A stretch of DNA of 64,000 nucleotides. Origin: Butyrivibrio sp. XPD2006. GTDB taxonomy: Bacteria > Bacillota > Clostridia > Lachnospirales > Lachnospiraceae. The stretch lies in assembly GCF_000420865.1 (NCBI RefSeq), contig NZ_ATVT01000010.1:62001-126000 (forward strand). The letters are read 5' to 3'. The notes beneath the pieces were generated by a model. It was not told the origin of the DNA. It made no database searches and saw nothing but the letters and a program-made list of their open reading frames with translations. Shown piece after piece: positions 56,119 through 63,596 of the stretch (positions are counted from its first letter, which is position 1; each line of letters opens with the position of its first letter). The position numbers were made by a program, and so were the translations under genes.

Positions 56119-56508
56119 ATGGTTGATCAAATTGAATTACAAAAAATACATCATTGCCTTAGAATAATCGAAAATATAAAGAAACAGATAGGTGCTGAGG
56201 AAGCAGCTCGTTATGTCGAAAAAGCTATAGATTTAACTCGGCAATGGCTGAATGATAAAACGGATGTATCTCAAAAGCTGTATGATCTTTTAGATGATGA
56301 AGAATGCAGTTTTACATTGTATCAGGAATCTGAAAAAGATGAGTATATGATTGATGTATGGAACTGTATTATTGATGCGGTAGCGTATATATGTCGGAAG
56401 ATTTATGAAGAACAGGGTGCGGATTATTTTCCTGAGCCGATTGAATTGGTTGATGAAGACACCTATTCAAGACTGTTAGCAGGTTATGAGAAATGTATGA
56501 AACAGTAA
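56119..56508 (+). CDS. Helical hypothetical protein, possibly Imm6-like immunity protein
   Basis: 129 residues, almost all predicted helix and acidic. Notable segments are AIDLTRQWLNDK (41-52), LLDDEECSFTLY and WNCIIDAVAYICRKIYEEQG. Size, charge and the W/DDE arrangement resemble small all-alpha immunity proteins such as Imm6, but I cannot confirm this by eye. No partner toxin is seen. No clear binding site before the ATG at 56119. A CAGTTTTATAGAC element follows its stop. Confidence 0.6.
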   Translation: MVDQIELQKIHHCLRIIENIKKQIGAEEAARYVEKAIDLTRQWLNDKTDVSQKLYDLLDDEECSFTLYQESEKDEYMIDVWNCIIDAVAYICRKIYEEQGADYFPEPIELVDEDTYSRLLAGYEKCMKQ

Positions 56509-56547
56509 ATTACAGTTTTATAGACAAATGGGGGTGCGGAGGTTGCG

Positions 56548-56934
56548 ATGAAGAATTATACACAGGTATATGTAAAAAACAGTTTTGAAGCAGCAGAAAC
56601 ATACTGCAAAGCTTTTGGAGCAGAAATAACCCGCGAGTTTAAAAACGAAGATAACACCGCTTATGAGCACTGTGAACTGTCTGTAAACGGGGAAGGTTTT
56701 TTGGCGTTGGCAGAAGCGAAAAATCCTTGTGATATAGAAATAGTACATAAATACAAGTGGGAAACTATGACTTTCAACGTTTTTGAAATGGGAACAGAAG
56801 AAGCGGTTTATAATGCTTTTCAGGTTTTGAGCGCTGGGGGTGTAGTTATCGAACCTATCGGAGAACTTCCGTGGAGTAAATGTTGTGCCACCGTTATTGA
56901 TAAATACGGTGTGTGTTGGTGGATAGCAATTTAA
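56548..56934 (+). CDS. VOC superfamily protein (PhnB/glyoxalase-like)
   Basis: 128 residues, a single VOC unit: beta-alpha-beta start YTQVYVKNSFEAAETYCKAF, then ELSVNGEGFLAL and the family ending DKYGVCWWIAI. PhnB-like members may bind small ligands or confer resistance, but without the usual metal His/Glu set clearly visible I make no reaction call. GGAGG (56537-56541) lies before the ATG at 56548. It is preceded by a CAGTTTTATAGAC element. Confidence 0.85.
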   Translation: MKNYTQVYVKNSFEAAETYCKAFGAEITREFKNEDNTAYEHCELSVNGEGFLALAEAKNPCDIEIVHKYKWETMTFNVFEMGTEEAVYNAFQVLSAGGVVIEPIGELPWSKCCATVIDKYGVCWWIAI

Positions 56935-57002
56935 CAAATTCAAATTTGTAGAGCGATTAAATTTCAGGATAACCGAGAAAGATGAATTTGAAGGGATAAA
57001 AT

Positions 57003-57443
57003 ATGTTTTTTGGTGTAGAAGATTTAAAGACAGATGAAATATTTTTAAAACTAACTAAAACATGTGAGGAACAACCTGAGAAGAGGTGGCTCCCAGCTTA
57101 TTATTTGGATATTTGTTTAGTGGATGGAACCACGATTGGAAAATGCGATTTAAGGATAGGACACAATGACAAAACATATATTGGCGGCAACATCGGCTAT
57201 GGAATTGATGAACCTTATCGCGGGCACCATTATGCCGCCAAGGCATGTAAACTTCTGTTTCAACAGGCGAAGAAACATGGCTTGGATTATTTGATTATTA
57301 CATGTGATCCGGCTAATGTAGCTTCTTACAAAACTTGCGAGCATGCAGGCGGTATATTTATTGAGACAGCAAATATTCCAGAAGATAATGAAATGTATGC
57401 GGAGGGTAAACGAAAAGTGAAAATCTATAGGTTTGATATATAA
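57003..57443 (+). CDS. GNAT family N-acetyltransferase (RimJ/RimL-like)
   Basis: 146 residues, somewhat short, with GNIGYGIDEPYRGHHYAAKA for the acetyl-CoA loop and CDPANVASYKTCEHAGG for the last helix-strand pair, both as in ribosomal-protein-type acetyltransferases. The first strand region is abbreviated, so the protein may lack part of the substrate side. GAAGGGA precedes the start. Substrate unknown. It is followed by a methyltransferase gene after 43 bases. Confidence 0.85.
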   Translation: MFFGVEDLKTDEIFLKLTKTCEEQPEKRWLPAYYLDICLVDGTTIGKCDLRIGHNDKTYIGGNIGYGIDEPYRGHHYAAKACKLLFQQAKKHGLDYLIITCDPANVASYKTCEHAGGIFIETANIPEDNEMYAEGKRKVKIYRFDI

Positions 57444-57486
57444 ATTGGAATATATTGCAGGAGAAAAACGGAGAGTATTATTGAAT

Positions 57487-58119
57487 ATGAGCAATCCTTG
57501 GGAAGAAATAAGCTTGAATGATTATGAGAATCATATGAGCCTTGATTCTGTTAAACAACTCCAGATTATGAATTCAATAATGAAGGAGCAGTTTGAAGAT
57601 TATCCGGTTTCAACGGCTATGGTTCTTGGAGTCGCCGGTGGTAATGGCTTGGAACATGTAAGCCGGGATAAGTACCGGACTGTTTATGGAGTGGATATCA
57701 ATGAAGAATTTCTTCGAACAGTTTCGGAACGATATGCACATTTGTCTGATGTGTTGAAATGCTTGAAGATAGATCTGATTGGCGATGCGGATAAGCTTCC
57801 CGGAGCGCAGCTACTGATAGCAAACCTTCTTATAGAGTATATTGGGTATGATGTATTTCAGAGAGTGGTTTGCAAAGTAAATCCTGAATATGTTTCTTGT
57901 TTGATTCAGATCAATGTGGATGATAAGCAGTGGTTATCAGATTCTCCGTATTTGCATGCGTTTGACGGGCTGGATGAGGTACATCATCAGATGGATGAGA
58001 AATCTCTTTTAACAAAAATGCAGGAAATAGGATATAAGGACATACTCCAAACAAGGATCCCGCTTCCTAACGGAAAGGCTTTTATCAGAATGGATTTTCA
58101 AAATGGAAAATTGGGATAG
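57487..58119 (+). CDS. Class I SAM-dependent methyltransferase-like protein
   Basis: 210 residues from the ATG at 57487; an in-frame ATG at 57433 sits in the stop of the GNAT gene. Motif I is AMVLGVAGGNGLEHV with the acidic end of strand 2 in VYGVDINEEF, and LLIANLLIEYIGYDVFQ is motif IV-like. Substrate unknown; small proteins of this kind methylate metabolites. GGAGAG lies 11 bases before the start. Confidence 0.75.
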   Translation: MSNPWEEISLNDYENHMSLDSVKQLQIMNSIMKEQFEDYPVSTAMVLGVAGGNGLEHVSRDKYRTVYGVDINEEFLRTVSERYAHLSDVLKCLKIDLIGDADKLPGAQLLIANLLIEYIGYDVFQRVVCKVNPEYVSCLIQINVDDKQWLSDSPYLHAFDGLDEVHHQMDEKSLLTKMQEIGYKDILQTRIPLPNGKAFIRMDFQNGKLG

Positions 58120-58160
58120 AACGATAAACCGGAGTAAAGCATACTATCGCAGGAGGGGAA

Positions 58161-59033
58161 ATGGGGTATAGGATTAGAAAAGCAATTACGGATGATGAAC
58201 AGAAAATTCGTGAATTGTTTATAGAGATGCTAAAGACAATTTATCATACAGAAGAAGTGGATGGCTACGAATCCGGCTATTTGGATCGATATTGGACAAA
58301 TGGAGAGGATGTGCTTTTTGTAGCTGAAGATAATGAGGTTGTTGCATATTTAGCTGTGGAAGTTCATCGGGAGGATGAAATGGATTATGTCTATCTTGAT
58401 GATTTGTCTGTCACAGAGAAATATCGCAGTCAAGGTATCGGCAGTTCTTTGATCCACGAAGCAGAGTCTTATGCACAAGAAATTGGCATACAGCACATTC
58501 TTTTTCATGTTGAAAAATCTAATACTGAAGCATTTCGATTATATGAAAGGCTTGGCTATAAGATTTTTCGTGATGACGGCAACAGATATTTGATGAAGAA
58601 AGATGAGATTCATATAGCGGAAGAGCGCATTACTACTGAGGAATACGTTGATTTTTTAAAGAGAACCGATTTGGGGGCACAATATCCAAAAGAGCGTTTT
58701 GAAGACCGAATCAGGAAGCTTGTTAAGAATGTTTCCATCAGTCTGATTGCGCGTAATGATGAAGGGCTGATTGTTGGGGCTTTGTTTGGACTTACGGATT
58801 TCTGCTATTGGTTGTACGTGACAGACCTTGGCGTGGACAGAAATTATGAAAGGCAAGGCATCGCGACAAGGCTCATGAAGACTGCACATGAAATAGCCGG
58901 TGGAGAAAAAGATATAGCCGTATATCTAATTGCCAATGAAGAAGCTGTAGGCTTTTATGAGAAGATAGGAATGAAAAAGGCTGATGAAGTAATGAAATAC
59001 AACCACATAGAATGGACAGAATGGACAGTATGA
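58161..59033 (+). CDS. Tandem GNAT protein (two acetyltransferase domains)
   Basis: 290 residues, two complete GNAT domains. The first (1-148) has EKYRSQGIGSSLIHEAES and EAFRLYERLGYKIF. The second (about 150-290) has RNYERQGIATRLM and AVGFYEKIGMKKADE. The halves differ clearly, so this looks like a fusion of two different acetyltransferases, not a fresh duplication. Tandem GNATs occur among aminoglycoside and mycothiol-type enzymes, where often one half is inactive. AGGAGGGG precedes the ATG. The alpha/beta hydrolase gene starts in its stop (ATGA at 59030). Confidence 0.88.
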   Translation: MGYRIRKAITDDEQKIRELFIEMLKTIYHTEEVDGYESGYLDRYWTNGEDVLFVAEDNEVVAYLAVEVHREDEMDYVYLDDLSVTEKYRSQGIGSSLIHEAESYAQEIGIQHILFHVEKSNTEAFRLYERLGYKIFRDDGNRYLMKKDEIHIAEERITTEEYVDFLKRTDLGAQYPKERFEDRIRKLVKNVSISLIARNDEGLIVGALFGLTDFCYWLYVTDLGVDRNYERQGIATRLMKTAHEIAGGEKDIAVYLIANEEAVGFYEKIGMKKADEVMKYNHIEWTEWTV

Positions 59034-59917
59034 GCAATATAAAGACTGGGAAGTTCGTTTATAAAAATGAAGACAGCATGAAAAAAATGCATGAGTTCTA
59101 CGATAAGACCCTTGCATCTCTTGACGTACCATATTCGGAAGATTATTTTGATTCATCTTTCGGTAAAACCCATTGCCTTCTTGTTGGTGATCCTGATAAG
59201 CCAAGAATATGTACAATTCATGGTGGAAACGGGATTACAACGTTGAATCTGAAACTGTTTCTTCCGTTGCTTCAAGAATACTGTATCATTGCGCCGGATG
59301 TGATCGGGATGCCCGGGAAAAGCGATCCATACAGGAACATAAGCAGCAAGAAGGATGAGTACGGACTGTGGATCAAGGAAGTACTGGATCATTACAAAGA
59401 AGATCGGATATCCTTTGTTGTATCATCCTACAGTTCCGCTATGTTTCTTTCATTTGCAAAGATGTATCCGGAGAATGTAAGAAGCGCCTTGCTTCTGGTT
59501 CCGTCAGGAATAGCACATGGCTCGGTCCTGCCTATGATGGGCAAGATGGTCGTACCGTTTATGAAATACTATTTTAGTCCTTCCGGGAAAACACTTGATG
59601 CAGTGATTGAGTTCATGGGAGGAAAAGGGGATCCGGTATGGAGAGAATTCTTCGATATCATGATGTCATCATACAAGATGGAGATGAGACCTCCCAGGGA
59701 ATATAAGAAGAGGGAGATGATATCGTTTAAGGCTCCTCTTCTGATAATCGCATCGGAAAAGGATATCTTTTTTCCGGCAGGCAGAGTATTCAGAAGGGCA
59801 AGAGAAATCTTTGCGGGACCGATTACTACAATAGAGATAGATAGCAAGCATTTACCATCAGATGAAACTATGGCAGATGTATGTAAACGGACGATAGAAT
59901 TTCTTATGAACTCGTAA
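59030..59917 (+). CDS. Alpha/beta hydrolase
   Basis: 295 residues from the ATG at 59030, which overlaps the previous stop; ATGs at 59012 and 59021 are also in frame. The oxyanion region is ICTIHGGNGITT, the nucleophile elbow is VVSSYSSAMFLS (Ser in SYSSA instead of the usual GxSxG), and the Asp/His regions are IASEKDIFFPAGR and IDSKHLPSDE. It is probably an esterase or lipase-like enzyme of the cytoplasm; substrate unknown. It is translationally coupled to the tandem GNAT. Confidence 0.85.
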   Translation: MSNIKTGKFVYKNEDSMKKMHEFYDKTLASLDVPYSEDYFDSSFGKTHCLLVGDPDKPRICTIHGGNGITTLNLKLFLPLLQEYCIIAPDVIGMPGKSDPYRNISSKKDEYGLWIKEVLDHYKEDRISFVVSSYSSAMFLSFAKMYPENVRSALLLVPSGIAHGSVLPMMGKMVVPFMKYYFSPSGKTLDAVIEFMGGKGDPVWREFFDIMMSSYKMEMRPPREYKKREMISFKAPLLIIASEKDIFFPAGRVFRRAREIFAGPITTIEIDSKHLPSDETMADVCKRTIEFLMNS

Positions 59918-59966
59918 CTAATATAAATTCCAGTTTCGGAGGGGATTCTCTGATGGTGATGTCTCT

Positions 59967-60806
59967 ATGATAAAAAGTATGGCAGTTGGGAGATTCAGAT
60001 ATATGGAAAAGGCACAGATCAGATTTTTGGAAAAAGCAGCAAATGAAGGATTTAAAGGGCTGGAAATCAAGCAGTATGACGGATGGGAGCTCAGGTTTTC
60101 TGAAGGATATACAAGACGTGTTAACTCAGTAAGTGTATATGAAGACGGAGAACTTGATGTGGATGAAAAGATTGCATATTGTGAGAATGAGTATAGATCC
60201 CATGGACTTCCGTGCATTTTCAAAATCACTGATGCGGACAGAGAGCTTGCGGATAAACTTCTTAAACGCGGCTATATCATCACGGCTCCCACGGATCTGA
60301 TGATACTGAAACTGGATGAATATCAGTCAGATAATACGGAAGAAGTTTTGAAAAATGTAATATTCAGTGCAGAACCCGATGCCTGGTATGAACCATATTT
60401 TGAATTCGAAGGTCCGAAGGATGCAAAGAATCAGGAGCTTTGCAAAAGAATAAATAACAGCGTTACTCTTGATAAATTGTTTGTTAAGGTTATGCATGAT
60501 GGCAGTACTGCAGCGGTTGCATCAACTGCAACAAATGAGGGATACAGCCTTCTGCATAATGTTGTTGTTAACGAACCGCTTCGAGGAATCGGGTTGGGCG
60601 AGAAGCTGTGCAGAGCAACTATAGAGAAGTCAAAAGAACTCGGTGCGAAGTATTCCTATCTTCAGGTTATGCAGGAAAACAAAACGGCATTAAATCTTTA
60701 CAAGAAGATAGGATTTGTGAAACTTTATGAATATTGCTATCTGAAAAAAGATTGTAATTGGAAGATAGTTCCAGAAGCCGTAGAACAAATTGGAGAAAAT
60801 AAATGA
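59967..60806 (+). CDS. GNAT family N-acetyltransferase, long form
   Basis: 279 residues. The N-terminal 140 residues (EKAANEGFKGLEIKQYDGW, RRVNSVSVYEDGE) are a non-catalytic GNAT-like half. The C-terminal half has the acetyl-CoA loop LLHNVVVNEPLRGIGLGEKL and NKTALNLYKKIGFVKLYEYC. This two-part arrangement is common in clostridial acetyltransferases of unknown substrate. No strong binding site before ATG 59967, though GGAGGGG lies 27 bases upstream, so the true start may be at another codon. Confidence 0.87.
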   Translation: MIKSMAVGRFRYMEKAQIRFLEKAANEGFKGLEIKQYDGWELRFSEGYTRRVNSVSVYEDGELDVDEKIAYCENEYRSHGLPCIFKITDADRELADKLLKRGYIITAPTDLMILKLDEYQSDNTEEVLKNVIFSAEPDAWYEPYFEFEGPKDAKNQELCKRINNSVTLDKLFVKVMHDGSTAAVASTATNEGYSLLHNVVVNEPLRGIGLGEKLCRATIEKSKELGAKYSYLQVMQENKTALNLYKKIGFVKLYEYCYLKKDCNWKIVPEAVEQIGENK

Positions 60807-60821
60807 TAAAGAGGTTAGCAG

Positions 60822-61133
60822 ATGGCATCAAGTAAAGACTATTTGGAATTCATATTAGAGCAGCTGTCAGGGCTTGATGATATAACGCATCGTTCCATGA
60901 TGGGAGAATATATCCTGTATTATAGAGGCAAGGTGTTTGGCGGTATCTATGATGACCGCTTTCTGGTGAAGCCTACAAAGTCCGCCAAAGCTATGATGCC
61001 TGATGCGGATATGGAACTTCCGTATGAAGGAGCAAAAGAGATGATCCTTGTTGATGGTGTTGACAACAGAGAGTTTATGAGAGAACTCGTAGAGGCGATG
61101 TATGAGGACTTGCCGACGACAAAGAAGAAATAA
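60822..61133 (+). CDS. TfoX N-terminal-domain protein
   Basis: 103 residues, the stand-alone TfoX/Sxy N-terminal domain: RSMMGEYILYYRGKVFGGI and DRFLVKPTKSAKAM are family hallmarks. TfoX regulates competence in gammaproteobacteria, but stand-alone copies in Firmicutes have no proven role. AGAGG lies before the start. It follows the long GNAT gene by 15 bases. An AATAACTTTCAG sequence spans its stop, shared with the end of the AAC(3)-like gene. Confidence 0.88.
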   Translation: MASSKDYLEFILEQLSGLDDITHRSMMGEYILYYRGKVFGGIYDDRFLVKPTKSAKAMMPDADMELPYEGAKEMILVDGVDNREFMRELVEAMYEDLPTTKKK

Positions 61134-61165
61134 CTTTCAGCTTAAAATGTCTAACAGGGGAGAGT

Positions 61166-61948
61166 ATGAAGACTATCATTAAATCAGATATAGTAAGTGC
61201 ATTAAAAAGTGTTGGGCTCCAGAATGGTGATTCAGTAATGGTACATACATCACTTGGACAGATTGGATATGTATGTGGTGGTGCACAGACTATTATTGAA
61301 GCTTTGATTGATGTTGTGGGGCAGAATGGAACTATTATGATGCCTACACAGTCATGGAAAAACCTTGATCCGGAAACAGGAGTTCATTGGGATGCAGATG
61401 AGGCTGACTGGGATACAATACGCGAAAACTGGCCGGCATATGATAAGGTGATTACTCCGACAAACACTATGGGTGCGGTTGCCGAAATGTTCCGTTCATG
61501 GCCTGGAACATTAAGGAGTGACCATCCTGCCAGATCTGTTGCGGCTTGGGGAAAGAATGCTAAGTATTTAACTGAGAACCATGATCTTTCGAATATATTT
61601 GGAGACTCATCACCAATTGGGAGGCTTTATAAACTTGATGGGAAAGTTTTACTGATTGGAGTTGATTATGATAAGAATACTTCCATTCATTTAGCGGATG
61701 CGCGTGCAGAATACTCAAGCAAACATACTTGCATTGAACACAGTGCAGTCATGGAGAATGGTGTTCGTGTCTGGAAAGCTTATGAAACATTGTATGTTGA
61801 TGGAGAGGACTTCAAAGATATAGGAAGGGCATTTGAAGTAGCCTATACTACATGTAAGGTAAAAGTGGGCAATGCTGACATAAAGCTGATGAACCAGCGT
61901 GAATTAGTAGATTTTGCTGTATCGTGGATAGAATGTAACAGAAAATAA
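61166..61948 (+). CDS. Aminoglycoside 3-N-acetyltransferase family protein
   Basis: 260 residues, full family length. Conserved segments are SVMVHTSLGQIG (24-35), PTQSWKNLDPETG, and RSDHPARSVAAWG (117-129), with the catalytic His120 and IHLADARAE. This is the antibiotic N-acetyltransferase (AAC(3)/YokD) family, unrelated to GNAT, which acetylates the 3-amino group of aminoglycosides. Chromosomal members may have other substrates, so resistance is not shown. GGGGAGAG precedes the ATG. The 505-base gap with hairpins begins right after it. Confidence 0.9.
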   Translation: MKTIIKSDIVSALKSVGLQNGDSVMVHTSLGQIGYVCGGAQTIIEALIDVVGQNGTIMMPTQSWKNLDPETGVHWDADEADWDTIRENWPAYDKVITPTNTMGAVAEMFRSWPGTLRSDHPARSVAAWGKNAKYLTENHDLSNIFGDSSPIGRLYKLDGKVLLIGVDYDKNTSIHLADARAEYSSKHTCIEHSAVMENGVRVWKAYETLYVDGEDFKDIGRAFEVAYTTCKVKVGNADIKLMNQRELVDFAVSWIECNRK

Positions 61949-61993
61949 CTTTCAGTTTTATAGACGATGACATAGTGCGGGGCGGAATTTTAG

Positions 61994-62185
61994 AAATATG
62001 CCTTAACAAGATGTGTTTGTTTTCAGAAGGCATATTTTTTATATAGTATTGATCTTTGATTTGCCTTTGTATGCCTTAAAAAGCCCTTTGTATCTATTAA
62101 AGGCATAACATTACGTATGGAAACCTTCACTGGCACCAAAATGTATGCCCTATAGCTAAATTTTTTCTTCTATAAGGCATACATT
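61994..62185. repeat. Three consecutive hairpins with a common TATGCCTT stem
   Basis: Part of the gene-poor gap 61949-62453. Six half-sites alternate in orientation. AAATATGCCTT (61994-62004) pairs with AAGGCATATTT (62027-62037). TATGCCTT (62070-62077) pairs with AAGGCATA (62100-62107). AATGTATGCC (62140-62149) pairs with GGCATACATT (62176-62185), extended inside by CTATAG/CTATAA. Loops are 22-26 bases. The first hairpin is followed by a T run and may terminate the AAC(3)-like gene. Origin unknown: regulator sites, structured RNA or a decayed mobile repeat. Confidence 0.75.
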
Positions 62186-62255
62186 GAAAATATTTTCATT
62201 TTTTGACTAAACCATCAATAATTCCCGAATTTAGTCACTCTTTTTGGAGCTTCTA

Positions 62256-62399
62256 ATGATGTTTGAGTATGGAAGTGAAAACTACAAGTGGTGGAAAGAA
62301 AAGGATTATCTGAACATGATAAAAGAAACTACCATCACGGAAGACAAGAACAAGGATGAGATTGTAAACGAAATATATTTCAGAGTATGTAACGGATGA
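62256..62399 (+). CDS. Small ORF of 47 codons with a ribosome binding site
   Basis: The ORF begins MMFEYGSENYKWWKEK and ends YFRVCNG, strongly charged with tyrosine and tryptophan. GGAG at 62246-62249 sits six bases before the ATG, which supports translation. Its stop is followed by another CCAGTTTTAAAGA element like those after larger genes here. I do not recognise it; it may be a small gene or the surviving start of a longer one. Confidence 0.4.
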   Translation: MMFEYGSENYKWWKEKDYLNMIKETTITEDKNKDEIVNEIYFRVCNG

Positions 62400-62453
62400 T
62401 ACATTCCCAGTTTTAAAGAATTCATTGTTCATCAAAACAGAGGAGGAGCTGAT

Positions 62454-63026
62454 ATGAACGCAAGGGAGTACTTAGAGATTTTACATGTTGCTGAGAGGCT
62501 TAAAGATACGCCTCGTCATTGCACTACAACGAAAAGAAGAACGGAGAGTGTGGCAGAGCACAGTTGGCGGATTTCGCTCATGGCATTTCTTCTTAAGCAT
62601 GAGTTTGAAGATATAGATATCAATAAAGTTGTAGATATGTGCCTCATTCATGATCTTGGTGAGTGCTTTACCGGCGATATTCCGACATTTATAAAGACTG
62701 ATTCCGATAGAGAGGTTGAGGATTCTCTTTTGAACCGGTGGGTTAAATCTCTTCCGGAGGAACTATCCGGGGAAATAGCTAATCTTTATAAAGAAATGGA
62801 TGCCCAAGAAACTAAGGAGGCTAAGCTATACAAATCATTGGATAAGCTGGAGGCCTTGATTCAACATAACGAATCTCCAATTGATACATGGTCTGAAAAT
62901 GAGTATGAACTCAATAAGACCTACGCATTTGATACAGTATCTTTTTCAGAATGGCTTACTGAACTTAGAAAGGCGATTCTTGAAGACACCTTAGAGAAGA
63001 TTGAAAATGAAGAGGCGAATGTTTGA
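62454..63026 (+). CDS. HD-domain phosphohydrolase (YfbR/HD_3-like)
   Basis: 190 residues. The HD set is visible: AEHSWR (His36), CLIHDLGE (His66-Asp67) and SLDKLEAL (late Asp). This matches 5'-deoxynucleotidase-like proteins that hydrolyse nucleoside monophosphates. GAGGAG lies before the ATG. The 3' end is odd: the last codons and the stop (63013-63026) are read from a piece of a GNAT gene in another frame, so the original C-terminus seems to have been replaced. Confidence 0.88.
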   Translation: MNAREYLEILHVAERLKDTPRHCTTTKRRTESVAEHSWRISLMAFLLKHEFEDIDINKVVDMCLIHDLGECFTGDIPTFIKTDSDREVEDSLLNRWVKSLPEELSGEIANLYKEMDAQETKEAKLYKSLDKLEALIQHNESPIDTWSENEYELNKTYAFDTVSFSEWLTELRKAILEDTLEKIENEEANV

Positions 63027-63060
63027 AGCTGTTGGATTCAAAAAGGTAGATGAAGAATTC
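63013..63060 (+). pseudogene. Tail fragment of a GNAT gene
   Basis: These 48 bases read RRMFEAVGFKKVDEEF in frame with the next gene and match 55976-56023 at about 42 of 48 positions. It is the last beta-alpha part of a GNAT protein with nothing before it, so it marks a deletion or recombination junction. Confidence 0.7.
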
Positions 63061-63555
63061 ATGACAGAATGGATGGATAAGTTGATGGACATTGTTTATA
63101 AAAGATTATCAGAGAACGAATTGAACAGGATCATAAAAATGAGAATAGATCAGCTGACAGAGGAATACACATCAGAGGGAAAAACTGTACCGAGTGATGT
63201 AAATCTTGAAGAGGCTCTACTGGATTTTTATAAAAGGAATATGACTGCAGGAACCTATATTTCCTGGCTTGCATTTGATGGTGATAAGATAGTCGGAACC
63301 AGTGGAATGTCTTTTGCGGAAAAGCCGCCATACTTCACATGCCCTTCAGGGAAATTAGGTATCTTGTCCAGTATGTATACCGATCCGAACTATAGGCGGA
63401 TGGGAATCGCTACAGGGTTGCTTGACAGGGTAGTAAAAGAAGCAAAAGACTATGGCTGCGGAACAATCTACATTACAGCGTCGAATATGGGTGTAAAGCT
63501 GTACGAATCATATGGGTTTAAGCACAATGGAAATTTCATGCAGTACAACTTTTGA
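63061..63555 (+). CDS. GNAT family N-acetyltransferase
   Basis: 164 residues from the ATG at 63061. An upstream in-frame start at 63001 would prefix the foreign GNAT tail fragment, which cannot be part of a normal fold. The domain is complete: SSMYTDPNYRRMGIATGLLD for the acetyl-CoA loop and ITASNMGVKLYESYGF for the end. The binding site is weak (GATGAAG), so expression may depend on readthrough from the HD gene. Substrate unknown. Confidence 0.85.
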   Translation: MTEWMDKLMDIVYKRLSENELNRIIKMRIDQLTEEYTSEGKTVPSDVNLEEALLDFYKRNMTAGTYISWLAFDGDKIVGTSGMSFAEKPPYFTCPSGKLGILSSMYTDPNYRRMGIATGLLDRVVKEAKDYGCGTIYITASNMGVKLYESYGFKHNGNFMQYNF

Positions 63556-63596
63556 TCAGCGTTATAGCGAATTAAGATATCAGTGAGGATTTGAAA

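Noticed and set aside
61994-62185. CRISPR array
   Set aside because: Half-sites alternate in orientation, are only 8-11 bases, and spacing is irregular; no cas genes.
62041-62453. Insertion-sequence remnant in the 505-base gap
   Set aside because: No transposase fragment in any frame and no paired terminal repeats with target duplication; only the short hairpins and a 47-codon ORF.
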